Origin: Heliomarina sp018223035
Lineage (GTDB): Bacteria > Pseudomonadota > Alphaproteobacteria > Rhodobacterales > Rhodobacteraceae
Reading direction: 5' to 3'
DNA length: 64,000 nt
Assembly: GCA_018223035.1 (NCBI GenBank)
Contig: JAAEZD010000021.1
Location: forward strand, 26,590 to 90,589
The position numbers and the translations under genes were made by a program. Positions 33,693 through 43,015 of the stretch are shown here, one piece after another; the first letter of the stretch is position 1, and every line of letters begins with the position of its first letter. Below the pieces are notes generated by a model. That model was not told the DNA's origin and searched no databases. It saw nothing but the letters and a program-made list of their open reading frames with translations.

Positions 33693-35630
33693 ATGAGACA
33701 ACCCGCCACCCGTTCGCAAAGCCGTGCCCTGGATCGCAGACCGGTCTTTCATGCCCTGACGGGATTGGTCGTTTGTTTCGCGACCGCGCTGGCACTGGCG
33801 GGGATGGCGCGCGGGCAGGAAGCCTCGGCGGAAGAAGGCGAAATGATCGTTTCGCACGGGTATTCCTTTTACGGCGATCTGAAATATCCGGCGGATTTCA
33901 AGCATTACGATTACGTAAACCCGGATGCGCCCAAGGGGGGCGAGCTTTCCTATGCGGCGCTGGGCACGTTCGATTCGATGAACCCCTACACCGTCAAAGG
34001 CCGCCGGGGTGAGTTGAGCTGGATCATGTACGAGAGCCTGCTGGGCGATGGTCCGGCGGATGCCTATGGCGAGGCCTATGGGCTGCTGGCCGAGAGCCTC
34101 GAATACCCGGCCACCAAGGACTGGGTGATCTTTCACATGCGTCCCGAGGCCAAGTTTTCCGATGGCACGCCGGTCACGGCAGAAGACGTGATGTTCAGCC
34201 ATAACCTTTTGCTGGAGCAGGGGCTTCCGTCTTACGCGGCGGCGGTAAAAAAGCGCATCCCTCGGGTCGAAGTGCTCGATGAGCATACGATCAAGTTCTA
34301 CTTTACTCCCGGTATTTCGCGCCGCAGCCTGATTGATCAGGTAGGGGGCGTGCCGGTCTGGTCGAAGAAATGGTTCGATGAAACCGGCGCACGGCTGGAT
34401 GAATCGCGGATGGAGACCTCGCCTGGTTCGGGGCCCTACATGATCGACCGGATCGATGTGAACCGCCGTATCGTCTACAAGCGGAACCCGGATTACTGGG
34501 GCAAAGATCTGGCAATCAATCAGGGCAGGCACAATTTCGACAGCATCCGTGTCGAGTATTTCGGCGACGACACCGCGTCTTTCGAGGCCTTCAAGGCGGG
34601 AGAATATACGTTCCGGGTAGAGGGAGATTCCAAGAAGTGGGCGACCTCTTACGATTTCCCGAAGATTCAGGCGGGTCAGGTGGTGAAAGCGGAATTGCCG
34701 GATGGTACGCCGCCGACGCCGTCGGGGATCGTGTTCAACCTGCGCCGCGAGGTGATGCAGGACAAGAACCTGCGCGAGGCGCTGTCGCTGGCCTTTAACT
34801 TTGAATGGACCAACGAAAGCCTGCAATACAACCTTTTCGAACAGCGGGCCTCGTTCTCGCAGGATACGCCGCTGATGGCGACGGGCGTGCCGGAAGGGGC
34901 AGAACTGGCTTTTCTTGAATCGCTGGGCGATGTGGTGCCAGACGAGATGCTGACGGAAGAGGCCCGGATGCCGCATAGTTCGGACGCGTCGCGCCTGACC
35001 GATCGTCGCAACCTGCGTCGCGCTATGGGCCTTTTGGATGAGGCCGGTTGGCCAGTGGGCAGTGACGGTGTGCGTCGCAATGCCGATGGCAAGACGCTGA
35101 GCCTGACCCTGCTGTTCAACACGGCTGCCGAGGGCACGCTGGGGGCTATTCTTGAAAACTACGTCAACAACGTCCAGACGATGGGGATCGACATCACCCT
35201 CGAGAAGGTCGACCCGGCGCAATACACCTTGCGCGAACGCGAGTTTGATTACGACCTCGTCTTCGACTCGTACCGGCCTTTCCTTGGCACAGGCACTGGG
35301 CTGATGCAGATGTATGGCTCGAGCGAAGCGGCGTTTTCCGTATTCAACCCTGCCGGGCTGGCCAGCCCGATGGTGGATGCGATCATCGAGGCTTCGCTGA
35401 TGGCGGAGAATACCGAGGAAGAGGAAACCACGCTGCGCGCGCTGGACCGGGCGCTGAGGTTCGAATTCTTCATGATCCCTGTCTGGTACAAGGCAGATTA
35501 CTGGGTGTCCTATTACGATCAATATGGCTATCCCGAGCCTCTGCCGCCCTATGATCTGGGCTATCTCGATTTCTGGTGGTACGACGCCGAGAAAGCCGAG
35601 GCACTGAAGACCGCCGGCGCATTGAGGTAA
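33693..35630 (+). CDS. yejA: Peptide ABC transporter substrate-binding protein (YejA family)
   Basis: A 645-residue periplasmic protein. The N-terminal signal segment (ALTGLVVCFATALALAGMARGQ) is followed by the SBP family 5 fold: HGYSFYGDLKYPADF, GTFDSMNPYTVKGR, FSDGTPVTAEDVMFSHN and GSGPYMIDRIDVNRRIVYKRNPDYWG. The YejA subfamily binds oligopeptides and, in E. coli, microcin C. GGAGGAAG lies seven bases before the ATG at 33693. First gene of yejABEF. Confidence 0.93.
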   Translation: MRQPATRSQSRALDRRPVFHALTGLVVCFATALALAGMARGQEASAEEGEMIVSHGYSFYGDLKYPADFKHYDYVNPDAPKGGELSYAALGTFDSMNPYTVKGRRGELSWIMYESLLGDGPADAYGEAYGLLAESLEYPATKDWVIFHMRPEAKFSDGTPVTAEDVMFSHNLLLEQGLPSYAAAVKKRIPRVEVLDEHTIKFYFTPGISRRSLIDQVGGVPVWSKKWFDETGARLDESRMETSPGSGPYMIDRIDVNRRIVYKRNPDYWGKDLAINQGRHNFDSIRVEYFGDDTASFEAFKAGEYTFRVEGDSKKWATSYDFPKIQAGQVVKAELPDGTPPTPSGIVFNLRREVMQDKNLREALSLAFNFEWTNESLQYNLFEQRASFSQDTPLMATGVPEGAELAFLESLGDVVPDEMLTEEARMPHSSDASRLTDRRNLRRAMGLLDEAGWPVGSDGVRRNADGKTLSLTLLFNTAAEGTLGAILENYVNNVQTMGIDITLEKVDPAQYTLREREFDYDLVFDSYRPFLGTGTGLMQMYGSSEAAFSVFNPAGLASPMVDAIIEASLMAENTEEEETTLRALDRALRFEFFMIPVWYKADYWVSYYDQYGYPEPLPPYDLGYLDFWWYDAEKAEALKTAGALR

Positions 35631-35637
35631 TCGCCAG

Positions 35638-36735
35638 ATGGGCGCCTATATACTGCGGCGATTGCTGCTTATCATTCCGACCCTTCTGGGCGTTCTGATC
35701 ATCAACTTCGTCCTTGTCCAATTTGTCCCCGGTGGCCCGATCGAACAGGCCATCGCGCGGGCGCAGGGGCAGGGCGACACGTTCGGGTCGTTCGCTGGCG
35801 GTCAGGGGGATGCCGGTATGGGCGGGTCCGGCGGCGGGGACCCGCAATCCGAGGAATATATCGGAGCGCGGGGGCTTCCGCCCGAGTTCATCGAAAAGCT
35901 TGAAAAGGAATACGGGTTCGACAAGCCGCCGCTGGAACGGTTTGGGCTGATGCTATGGAACTATGCACGTTTTGACTTCGGCGAGAGCTATTTCCGCTCG
36001 GCCAGCGTGATCGACCTGATCCTCGAAAAGATGCCTGTGTCGATTTCGCTCGGTCTCTGGTCGACGCTGATTGCCTATATCGTGTCGATCCCCCTTGGCA
36101 TCCGCAAAGCGGTGCGCGAGGGGTCGCTGTTCGATACATGGACCAGTGCGGCAATCATCGTCGCCTATGCGATCCCGGCCTTTCTTTTCGCGATCCTGCT
36201 GCTGGTGCTCTTTGCGGGAGGGTCCTACTGGCAGATCTTCCCGCTGCGCGGGCTGACCTCGGACAATTTTGACCAGCTGACCACGGTGGGTAAGATACTG
36301 GACTATTTCTGGCATATCGCGCTGCCGACGATCGCGCTCACGATTTCGTCTTTTGCGACGCTGACCCTGCTCACCAAGAACAGCTTTCTAGACGAGATCA
36401 AGAAGCAGTACGTCATCACGGCGCGGGCCAAGGGCCTGTCGGAAAAGCGCGTGCTTTACGGGCATGTGTTCCGCAACGCGATGCTGATCGTGATTGCCGG
36501 ATTCCCGGCCGTGTTTATCGGCGTGTTCTTTGGGTCGTCGATAATTATCGAGACGATCTTTTCGCTCGACGGTCTGGGGCGGCTAGGGTTCGAGGCCGCT
36601 GTAGCGCGGGATTATCCCATTGTGTTTGGCACCTTGTTCATCTTTGGCCTGATGGGCCTTCTGGTGAATATCCTGTCGGACCTGATGTATGTCTTTGTCG
36701 ATCCGCGGATTGATTTCGAAAAGAGGGAAGGCTGA
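35638..36735 (+). CDS. yejB: Peptide ABC transporter permease YejB
   Basis: A 365-residue permease with a conserved N-terminus (MGAYILRRLLLIIPTLLGV) and the binding-protein-dependent permease motif near the C-terminus (TARAKGLSEKRVLYGHVFRNAML), which contacts the ATPase. About six membrane helices. A Gly-rich periplasmic insertion (GGQGDAGMGGSGGG) at about residues 60-75 is typical for YejB. It starts seven bases after yejA and overlaps yejE by one base. Confidence 0.94.
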   Translation: MGAYILRRLLLIIPTLLGVLIINFVLVQFVPGGPIEQAIARAQGQGDTFGSFAGGQGDAGMGGSGGGDPQSEEYIGARGLPPEFIEKLEKEYGFDKPPLERFGLMLWNYARFDFGESYFRSASVIDLILEKMPVSISLGLWSTLIAYIVSIPLGIRKAVREGSLFDTWTSAAIIVAYAIPAFLFAILLLVLFAGGSYWQIFPLRGLTSDNFDQLTTVGKILDYFWHIALPTIALTISSFATLTLLTKNSFLDEIKKQYVITARAKGLSEKRVLYGHVFRNAMLIVIAGFPAVFIGVFFGSSIIIETIFSLDGLGRLGFEAAVARDYPIVFGTLFIFGLMGLLVNILSDLMYVFVDPRIDFEKREG

Positions 36736-37841
36736 TGGCTTTGTCCCCCCTCAACCAGCGGCGCTGGCGCAATTTCAAACGCAATCGTCGCGCGTTCTTT
36801 TCGCTCTGGATCTTTGCGGTACTCTTCGGGCTGAGCCTGTTTGCCGAGTTCATTGCTTATGACAAGCCGATCTTGGTTCGCTATCAGGGCCAGTTCTATA
36901 CGCCGATCTGGAATTTCTACCCGGAAACGGCGTTTGGCGGTGATTTCCAGACCGAGGCGGTCTATCGCGATCCCGAGGTGGAATGCCTGATTCAGACCGG
37001 CGGGAATATCGATTGTTTCGATGACCCCGAGGCTCTGATCGTCGATGCGCAGGACGGGGTGATCGACGGTGAAGAGATCCAGAAAGGTTGGACGATCTGG
37101 CCGCTGATCCCATACTCTTATGACACGCCGGTAGATCGGCCCGGTGCAGCGCCGCTGCCGCCGAACGGGCAAAACCTGCTCGGCACCGACGATACCAAGC
37201 GCGATGTGCTGGCGCGGGTGATCCACGGCTTCCGCCTTTCGGTGGCCTTTACCCTGATCGTGACAGTTCTATCGAGCCTGATCGGTATTGCCGCAGGGGC
37301 GGTTCAGGGGTTTTTCGGTGGGCTGACCGACCTGCTGTTCCAGCGTTTTATCGAGGTCTGGAGCGCGACGCCGCAGCTTTACGTCATCATCATTATGTTC
37401 GCGATACTGGGACGAAAGGTCTGGCTGCTGATCCTGCTGATGGTATTGTTCGGATGGATGGCGCTGGTGGGCGTGGTCAGGGCCGAGTTCCTGCGGGCGC
37501 GGAACCTTGAATACGTGCGCGCGGCCAAGGCGCTTGGCGTGGGCAATATGACGATCATGTTCCGCCACATGCTGCCGAATGCGATGGTCGCCACGCTGAC
37601 CATGCTGCCGTTCATCGTGACCGGCACCATCGGCGCGCTGGCCAGTCTCGACTTTCTCGGCTTTGGTCTGCCGTCTTCGGCGCCGTCATTGGGCGAATTG
37701 ACGCTTCAGGCGAAACAGAACTTGCAGGCACCGTGGCTGGCCTTTACCGCCTTCTTTACCTTTGCGCTGATGCTGTCGCTTTTGGTGTTCATTTTCGAAG
37801 GGGTTCGTGACGCGTTCGACCCCAGAAAGACCTTTTCATGA
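36735..37841 (+). CDS. yejE: Peptide ABC transporter permease YejE
   Basis: A 368-residue permease. After the cytosolic start (MALSPLNQRRWRNFKRNRR) comes the first helix and a long periplasmic loop (about 40-150) that is characteristic of YejE, then five helices with the EAA motif RARNLEYVRAAKALGVGNMTI. It forms the channel with YejB. The start overlaps the yejB stop (TGATG) and its end overlaps yejF by four bases. Confidence 0.94.
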   Translation: MALSPLNQRRWRNFKRNRRAFFSLWIFAVLFGLSLFAEFIAYDKPILVRYQGQFYTPIWNFYPETAFGGDFQTEAVYRDPEVECLIQTGGNIDCFDDPEALIVDAQDGVIDGEEIQKGWTIWPLIPYSYDTPVDRPGAAPLPPNGQNLLGTDDTKRDVLARVIHGFRLSVAFTLIVTVLSSLIGIAAGAVQGFFGGLTDLLFQRFIEVWSATPQLYVIIIMFAILGRKVWLLILLMVLFGWMALVGVVRAEFLRARNLEYVRAAKALGVGNMTIMFRHMLPNAMVATLTMLPFIVTGTIGALASLDFLGFGLPSSAPSLGELTLQAKQNLQAPWLAFTAFFTFALMLSLLVFIFEGVRDAFDPRKTFS

Positions 37842-39415
37842 GCCTGCTGGACGTTCGCGATCTGAAAGTGTCGTTCCGGCAGGACGGCAAGGTGACGCAG
37901 GCGGTCAAGGGCGTGTCCTTTACCGTCGACCGGGGAGAGACTGTTGCGCTGGTCGGTGAATCCGGCTCGGGCAAATCGGTGACGGCCCTGTCGACGGTTT
38001 CGCTGCTGGGTGACAGTGCCGAGGTCGAAGGCTCGGTCACCTACGAAGGTCAGCAGATGATCGGCGCGTCGAAGGATTTGCTGCACAAGGTGCGGGGCAA
38101 TGACATCAGCTTTATCTTTCAGGAGCCGATGACCTCGCTGAACCCGCTGCATACCATTGAAAAGCAGATGGGAGAATCTCTGGCCCTGCACCAGGGGCTG
38201 AGCGGGAGCGCGGCGCGAACGCGGATCCTTGAACTGCTGAATCGCGTTGGAATCCGGAACGCAGAAACGCGGCTTGGGGCCTATCCGCACCAGCTTTCGG
38301 GCGGCCAGCGCCAGCGCGTAATGATCGCGATGGCTCTTGCGAACAAGCCCGCCGTGCTGATCGCGGATGAACCGACCACGGCGCTGGACGTGACGATTCA
38401 GGCGCAGATCCTCGAACTTCTGGCCGAGCTGAAGGCGGATGAGGATATGGGCCTGCTGTTCATCACCCATGATCTGGGCATTGTGCGCCGGATCGCGGAC
38501 CGCGTCTGCGTCATGAAGGATGGCGAGATCGTGGAAACCGGCCCGACGAAAGAAATCTTCGAGAACCCGCAGCATCCCTATACGAAAAAGCTGCTCGCGG
38601 CAGAGGCGACGGGCGAACCCGAGCCGGTTGCGACGGATGCGAAGGTGATCGCGGAAACCGAAAAGCTGAAAGTCTGGTTTCCGATCCAGCAAGGGCTGCT
38701 GAAACGCACGACCGGCTACGTCAAGGCGGTGAACGAGGCGACTCTGCGTGTCCGGGCCGGGGAAACGGTTGGCATCGTCGGGGAATCTGGGTCGGGCAAG
38801 ACCACGCTTGCCCTCGCCATCATGCGGCTGATCTCATCGGAAGGGCGGATTGCCTTTGTCGGGGAAGACGTGCGCAAATGGTCGACCCGCCAGTTGCGGC
38901 GCCTGCGCGCCGAGATGCAGATTGTGTTCCAGGATCCTTACGGCAGCCTCAGTCCACGCATGACATGCTTCCAGATCATCTCCGAGGGGTTGAACGTGCA
39001 TAAGGTGGACGCCAGCCGCGATCAGCGGGAACTGGTTGCCGAGGTCATGCGCGAAACCGGGCTGGACCCGCAGACGATGGATCGCTACCCGCATGAATTC
39101 TCGGGCGGGCAGCGCCAGCGTATCGCGATTGCACGTGCGATGGTCCTGCGGCCGAAACTGCTGGTTCTGGATGAGCCGACCAGCGCGCTGGACATGACCG
39201 TGCAGGTTCAGATCGTGGAACTGCTGCGCAAATTGCAGCAGAAATACGGGCTGGCCTATCTGTTCATTTCGCATGACCTGAAGGTGGTTCGGGCCATGTC
39301 ACATCAGGTGATCGTGATGAACCAAGGAGATGTGGTTGAGCAGGGGCCGGCGGCAGAAGTTTTCGACCGCCCGAAGGAAGAATACACCAAGACGCTGGTT
39401 GCCGCGACCCACTGA
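37838..39415 (+). CDS. yejF: Peptide ABC transporter ATP-binding protein YejF, two ATPase domains
   Basis: A 525-residue protein with two full ABC ATPase domains. First: Walker A GESGSGKSVTA, signature LSGGQRQRVMIA, Walker B VLIADEPTTALD. Second (from about 265): Walker A GESGSGKTTLA, signature FSGGQRQRIAIA, Walker B LLVLDEPTSALD. Both have the H-loop histidine (FITHDLG, FISHDLK). It powers the YejBE permease. The ATGA overlap with yejE indicates translational coupling. Confidence 0.95.
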   Translation: MSLLDVRDLKVSFRQDGKVTQAVKGVSFTVDRGETVALVGESGSGKSVTALSTVSLLGDSAEVEGSVTYEGQQMIGASKDLLHKVRGNDISFIFQEPMTSLNPLHTIEKQMGESLALHQGLSGSAARTRILELLNRVGIRNAETRLGAYPHQLSGGQRQRVMIAMALANKPAVLIADEPTTALDVTIQAQILELLAELKADEDMGLLFITHDLGIVRRIADRVCVMKDGEIVETGPTKEIFENPQHPYTKKLLAAEATGEPEPVATDAKVIAETEKLKVWFPIQQGLLKRTTGYVKAVNEATLRVRAGETVGIVGESGSGKTTLALAIMRLISSEGRIAFVGEDVRKWSTRQLRRLRAEMQIVFQDPYGSLSPRMTCFQIISEGLNVHKVDASRDQRELVAEVMRETGLDPQTMDRYPHEFSGGQRQRIAIARAMVLRPKLLVLDEPTSALDMTVQVQIVELLRKLQQKYGLAYLFISHDLKVVRAMSHQVIVMNQGDVVEQGPAAEVFDRPKEEYTKTLVAATH

Positions 39416-39444
39416 TCGGGCGCGGCAAGGTCGGCCAAGGGCGA

Positions 39445-39492
39445 CAAGAATTTTGCAGCAAAATTCTTGGGAAAACTTTTTGCAAAAGTTTT
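39445..39492. repeat. Tandem pair of perfect AT-rich palindromes
   Basis: CAAGAATTTTG/CAAAATTCTTG (39445-39469, three-base loop) is followed two bases later by AAAACTTTT/AAAAGTTTT (39472-39492, three-base loop). Both are symmetrical and strikingly AT-rich in a GC-rich context. They lie between convergent yejF and hemN, where they could stop transcription from both sides; they may also be copies of a dispersed intergenic repeat. Confidence 0.7.
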
Positions 39493-39498
39493 GGTCGC

Positions 39499-40854
39499 TC
39501 AGATCGCGGAGCTGTGGCCGTGGACGCTCATGTCATAAAGGTCGAACTGCCGTGCAATCATGCGTGTCAGCGGGCGCATGTCCTCCGGAATGCTGAGGCC
39601 TTTATCATCCACCTGAAGCCCGTTTTCGAACCTCTCGTTCGCCCGATCGAGCAAGCGTTGAACATGGTCCCGTCCGACGCCGAAATCGCGAACCAGCTCG
39701 TCGGTTGCGATATGAAAATCACACATGATCATTTCGATCATCCGCGCGTGAAGGCGGTCTTCGCTGCTGAGCCTGTGGCCCCGCGTGGTGGCGAAACTGC
39801 CGGACCGGATATGTCCGATATAGGCAGAGGTGGCCGGGGCGTTCTGGGCATAGCCCTGGGGCAGTCTCGAGATCGACGAGGCGCCCAGCCCGATCAGGGC
39901 ATCAGACTGATCGTCGGTATACCCTTGGAAATTGCGCCGGAGCCTGCCGGCCTTTTGCGCCTTGGCAAGCCCGTCTTCGGGGCGGGCGAAGTGATCTATG
40001 CCGATGGCCTCGTACCCGTCCCATGTCAGCAATTCATGCGCCGTATCGAACAGGGCGAGCCTTTCTTGGGGAGAGGGGAGCGTATCCGAGGGGATCATCG
40101 ACTGACGCCGGGCCATCCAGGGCACATGCGCGTAGCCATAGAGAGCAATCCGGTCGGGGTTGAGTGACAACAGTTTCTGGACGCTTTGTGTCATCTTTTC
40201 CCGCGACTGCCCGGGCAGGCCGAAAAGGATATCCGTGTTGAGGCTTTCGATGCCCTTGTCACGAATCATATCCGCCGCACGCTGCGTGATTTCAAAGCTT
40301 TGCTGGCGGCCGATCACTTTCTGAATCTCGGGGTCAAAGTCCTGAACGCCGATCGAGGCGCGGGTCATGCCCATTTCAGCGAGCGCGTCGACCCGTTCCG
40401 CGTCGAGCTCGTTCGGGTCGATTTCGACGGAAAATTCAGCGTTCCCGGCAAGCGGTGCCACCGAGAAGATGGATTCCGCAAGATCGCGGATCATGTCCCC
40501 GCTTAGCAGCGTCGGTGTGCCGCCACCCCAGTGCAGCCGCGATAGGTGGATACCCTTGGGCAAGGTCGCGGCGAGCAACTGAAGTTCCTGCTTCAGCGTC
40601 TCAAGGTAACTGACGACGGGCGCCTGTTTCTGGGTGCCTTGTGTCCGGCAGGCGCAGAACCAGCATAGCCGGCGGCAAAACGGGATATGCACATAGAGTG
40701 AAATCTCGCGCCCGGGGGTAAGGCCAGCGATCCAGTCGCCAAAATCACCGGGGCCGGTGGCGTCGCCAAAGTGGGGCGCCGTGGGATAGCTTGTGTAGCG
40801 AGGCACGCGAGCGTCAAATAGCCCCATGCGGGAAAATCGGGTTTGAGTCAGCAT
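39499..40854 (-). CDS. hemN: Oxygen-independent coproporphyrinogen III dehydrogenase
   Basis: A 451-residue radical SAM enzyme that converts coproporphyrinogen III to protoporphyrinogen IX without oxygen. HIPFCRRLCWFC holds the CxxxCxxC cluster, with the additional family cysteine in the following CRTQG. FDARVPRYTSYPTAPHF and WGGGTPTLL are diagnostic for true HemN rather than HemW. The ATG at 40854 matches the family start; no strong ribosome-binding site is seen. It is divergent from fnrL with a perfect FNR box between, so it should be induced at low oxygen. Confidence 0.95.
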   Translation of the reverse strand: MLTQTRFSRMGLFDARVPRYTSYPTAPHFGDATGPGDFGDWIAGLTPGREISLYVHIPFCRRLCWFCACRTQGTQKQAPVVSYLETLKQELQLLAATLPKGIHLSRLHWGGGTPTLLSGDMIRDLAESIFSVAPLAGNAEFSVEIDPNELDAERVDALAEMGMTRASIGVQDFDPEIQKVIGRQQSFEITQRAADMIRDKGIESLNTDILFGLPGQSREKMTQSVQKLLSLNPDRIALYGYAHVPWMARRQSMIPSDTLPSPQERLALFDTAHELLTWDGYEAIGIDHFARPEDGLAKAQKAGRLRRNFQGYTDDQSDALIGLGASSISRLPQGYAQNAPATSAYIGHIRSGSFATTRGHRLSSEDRLHARMIEMIMCDFHIATDELVRDFGVGRDHVQRLLDRANERFENGLQVDDKGLSIPEDMRPLTRMIARQFDLYDMSVHGHSSAI

Positions 40855-40889
40855 GTGCAATCGATATTCGATGTGTTAGATTCATCTCA

Positions 40890-40903
40890 TTGATCCAGAT
40901 CAA
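40890..40903. promoter_or_regulatory. FNR box between hemN and fnrL
   Basis: TTGATCCAGATCAA is an exact match to the consensus TTGAT-N4-ATCAA. Its centre lies 43 bases from the hemN start codon and 20 bases from the fnrL start codon. The proximity to fnrL suggests autoregulation, probably repression, and activation of hemN. Confidence 0.93.
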
Positions 40904-40916
40904 TCGGCTCGGCCTA

Positions 40917-41651
40917 ATGACAGTTGCAACGAAATCTCTTCTTTCAAATTGTGCGGATTGCCCGATCCGTCACCGTGCAGTCTGTGCCCGGTGCGAAGCG
41001 GACGAGCTCGCCCAGCTTGAGGAAATAAAGTACTACCGCAGCTTTGAGGCGGGGCAGACGATTGTCTGGTCCAATGACAGGATGGATTTTGTCGCCTCGG
41101 TCGTGAGCGGTGTTGCAACCCTGACCCAGACAATGGAAGATGGCCGGACTCAGATGGTCGGATTGCTGCTCCCTTCGGATTTTGTCGGGCGTCCCGGGCG
41201 CAAGGGTGCGGCCTATGACATCGTCGCGACGACGGATCTAATCATGTGCTGTTTCCGCAAGAAGCCGTTCGAGAAGATGATGATCGACACTCCGCATATC
41301 TCGCACCGGCTGCTCGAAATGACATTGGACGAGCTAGACGCCGCGCGGGAGTGGATGCTGGTGCTGGGTCGCAAGACCGCGCGGGAAAAGATCGCGAGCC
41401 TTCTGAATATCGTGGCGCGGCGGCAACCGACTTTTTCCCCCCATGGGGACGTGGTCTTTGATCTGCCGCTGACGCGCGAAGCCATGGCGGATTATCTTGG
41501 TCTGACGCTTGAGACGGTAAGCCGGCAGATGTCGGCCCTGCGTAAGGCGGGAATCATCTCGCTTCAGGGCAACCGGCATGTGACCGTGCCGGACATGGCA
41601 CGGCTGATGGAAGCGGCGGGCGATGACAGCGATGGTGGTCACCTGATCTGA
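40917..41651 (+). CDS. fnrL: Crp/Fnr family oxygen-responsive regulator FnrL
   Basis: A 244-residue regulator. The N-terminal cysteines C12, C15, C23 and C26 (NCADCPIRHRAVCARC) and C111/C112 (LIMCCF) can supply the four ligands of an oxygen-labile 4Fe-4S cluster. The cyclic-nucleotide-like beta roll is followed by a dimer helix and a helix-turn-helix (MADYLGLTLETVSRQMSALRKAGII) with the E..SR recognition pattern of FNR. The ATG at 40917 follows a start-proximal FNR box. The FnrL assignment is supported by neighbouring hemN and cco genes, its known targets. Confidence 0.95.
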   Translation: MTVATKSLLSNCADCPIRHRAVCARCEADELAQLEEIKYYRSFEAGQTIVWSNDRMDFVASVVSGVATLTQTMEDGRTQMVGLLLPSDFVGRPGRKGAAYDIVATTDLIMCCFRKKPFEKMMIDTPHISHRLLEMTLDELDAAREWMLVLGRKTAREKIASLLNIVARRQPTFSPHGDVVFDLPLTREAMADYLGLTLETVSRQMSALRKAGIISLQGNRHVTVPDMARLMEAAGDDSDGGHLI

Positions 41652-41914
41652 GCCCAAGGGCAGCGGACTGATTTTCAGCAAGCTGCCGGGGTTGTGCGTT
41701 ACGACAGGGTGTAAGCTGTCCGTTTGGCTGTAGCGCAGCAAAGATTTTCAACTGAAAGGGTCCCGTGTGCCGGGCGCGCAAGGCGCTGGCGACCGGAAAG
41801 CTGTCATGTTAACTTAGTAAATGTGTCGGAAAAGTGTCGTTTGGCGCGGGTAAATGTCTGATTGTTGGCGCATTTGCGCCGCGAAAATTACACAATTGAA
41901 GACAGGATCTCCTC
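41652..41914. other. Intergenic region upstream of the glycerophosphodiesterase
   Basis: About 260 bases with no gene. Near 41877 GGCGCATTTGCGCC forms a short hairpin, and AAATGTGTCGGAAAAGTGTCG gives an imperfect TGTCG direct repeat at about 41820-41841. A ribosome-binding site (AGGATC) is present just before 41915. No promoter is confidently assigned. Confidence 0.4.
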
Positions 41915-42961
41915 ATGTTTCGCCTGATCGCGACCGGCTTTGCCGTCGCTACCGCATTTGCTGCGCCGTCTTTCGCTGCTTCCTTCAACACTCTTTCCGG
42001 AGAAGCCCCGCTGGTGATCGCTCACCGTGGCGCAAGCGGATATCTTCCCGAACACACGCTGGCTGCGTATGAGCTGGCGATCCAGATGGGTGCGGATATC
42101 GTCGAGCCCGATCTCCAGACCACCAAGGACGGCTACCTTGTCGCGATGCACGACAGCTCGCTGGCCCGCACGACCAACGTGGAAACCGTTCTGGGTGAGC
42201 GCAATGGCAGCTACAACGTCTCCGAATACACGCTGGCCGAGATCAAGACGCTGACCGTCGAAACCTCTGCCGGTAATAGCTATCCCGGTTACACGCCGTC
42301 GATGGCGGAGCCGTTTAAAGTGCCGACTTTCCAGGAGGTCATGGACCTTGTGAAGGCGCATAACACGGCAACGGGCGACAAGATCGGTGTCTATCCCGAA
42401 GCGAAAGTGCCGAGCGCGGAAACCATGAACCGCCAGATCCTGACCGAGATGCAGGCCAACGGGTTCACCACCCGCGAGGATAATTCGTTCGTCCAGACAT
42501 TCAGCGCCCAGGGCGCGGCCGATCTGGCTGCGATTCAGGACGAGCTGGGCATGGATAACCAGATCGCGGTTCTGGGTTATGCGCAGCTGACCGCCGAAGG
42601 GTTCGGCGTTTACGACTATCCTACGGGAACCATCAACCAGCTCGCCGATCTCGCACTGTTTGCCGACGGTGTAGGCGTAAACCTTGGCTCGCTAACCTCC
42701 GAGTTCATCGTCGCGGCCCATGATCTTGGCCTTGCCGTGCATGGCTGGACCTTTAACCAGTCGACCGAAGAAGATGCCTTGGCAGCTCAGCAGGCTTGGA
42801 TCGACGCGGGCATGGACGGTCTGTTCACCAACTACACGGACCTTACCCGCGCGATCGTGGACGCGAATGTTTCGGCCGTGCCGCTTCCCGCTGGTCTGCC
42901 GCTGATGCTGGCAGGGGTTGGCAGCCTTGCGGTGATCCGTCGTCGTCGCAAAGCCGCCTGA
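41915..42961 (+). CDS. Glycerophosphodiester phosphodiesterase with VPLPA-CTERM anchor
   Basis: A 348-residue exported enzyme. Signal peptide MFRLIATGFAVATAFAAPSFA is followed by the GDPD TIM barrel: VIAHRGASGYLPEHTLAAY (catalytic His and Arg), EPDLQTTKDGYLVAMHD (metal ligands and second His) and HGWTFN. The C-terminus is a classic sorting signal, VPLPAGLPLMLAGVGSLAVI then RRRRKAA. It probably hydrolyses deacylated phospholipids to glycerol 3-phosphate on the cell surface or outside. A perfect terminator follows the gene. Confidence 0.93.
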   Translation: MFRLIATGFAVATAFAAPSFAASFNTLSGEAPLVIAHRGASGYLPEHTLAAYELAIQMGADIVEPDLQTTKDGYLVAMHDSSLARTTNVETVLGERNGSYNVSEYTLAEIKTLTVETSAGNSYPGYTPSMAEPFKVPTFQEVMDLVKAHNTATGDKIGVYPEAKVPSAETMNRQILTEMQANGFTTREDNSFVQTFSAQGAADLAAIQDELGMDNQIAVLGYAQLTAEGFGVYDYPTGTINQLADLALFADGVGVNLGSLTSEFIVAAHDLGLAVHGWTFNQSTEEDALAAQQAWIDAGMDGLFTNYTDLTRAIVDANVSAVPLPAGLPLMLAGVGSLAVIRRRRKAA

Positions 42962-42987
42962 TACAGGTTGTGTTGTACGAGTTAATT

Positions 42988-43015
42988 GGCCGCCCCGAAA
43001 CGGGCGGCCATTTTT
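42988..43015 (+). terminator. Terminator of the glycerophosphodiesterase gene
   Basis: GGCCGCCC and GGGCGGCC form an 8-bp stem over a CGAAAC loop, followed by ATTTTT. It ends at the convergent usp stop. Confidence 0.9.

Noticed and set aside
33639..35522. 627-codon frame opposite yejA
   Set aside because: YejA is certain and the opposite frame has no recognisable domain.
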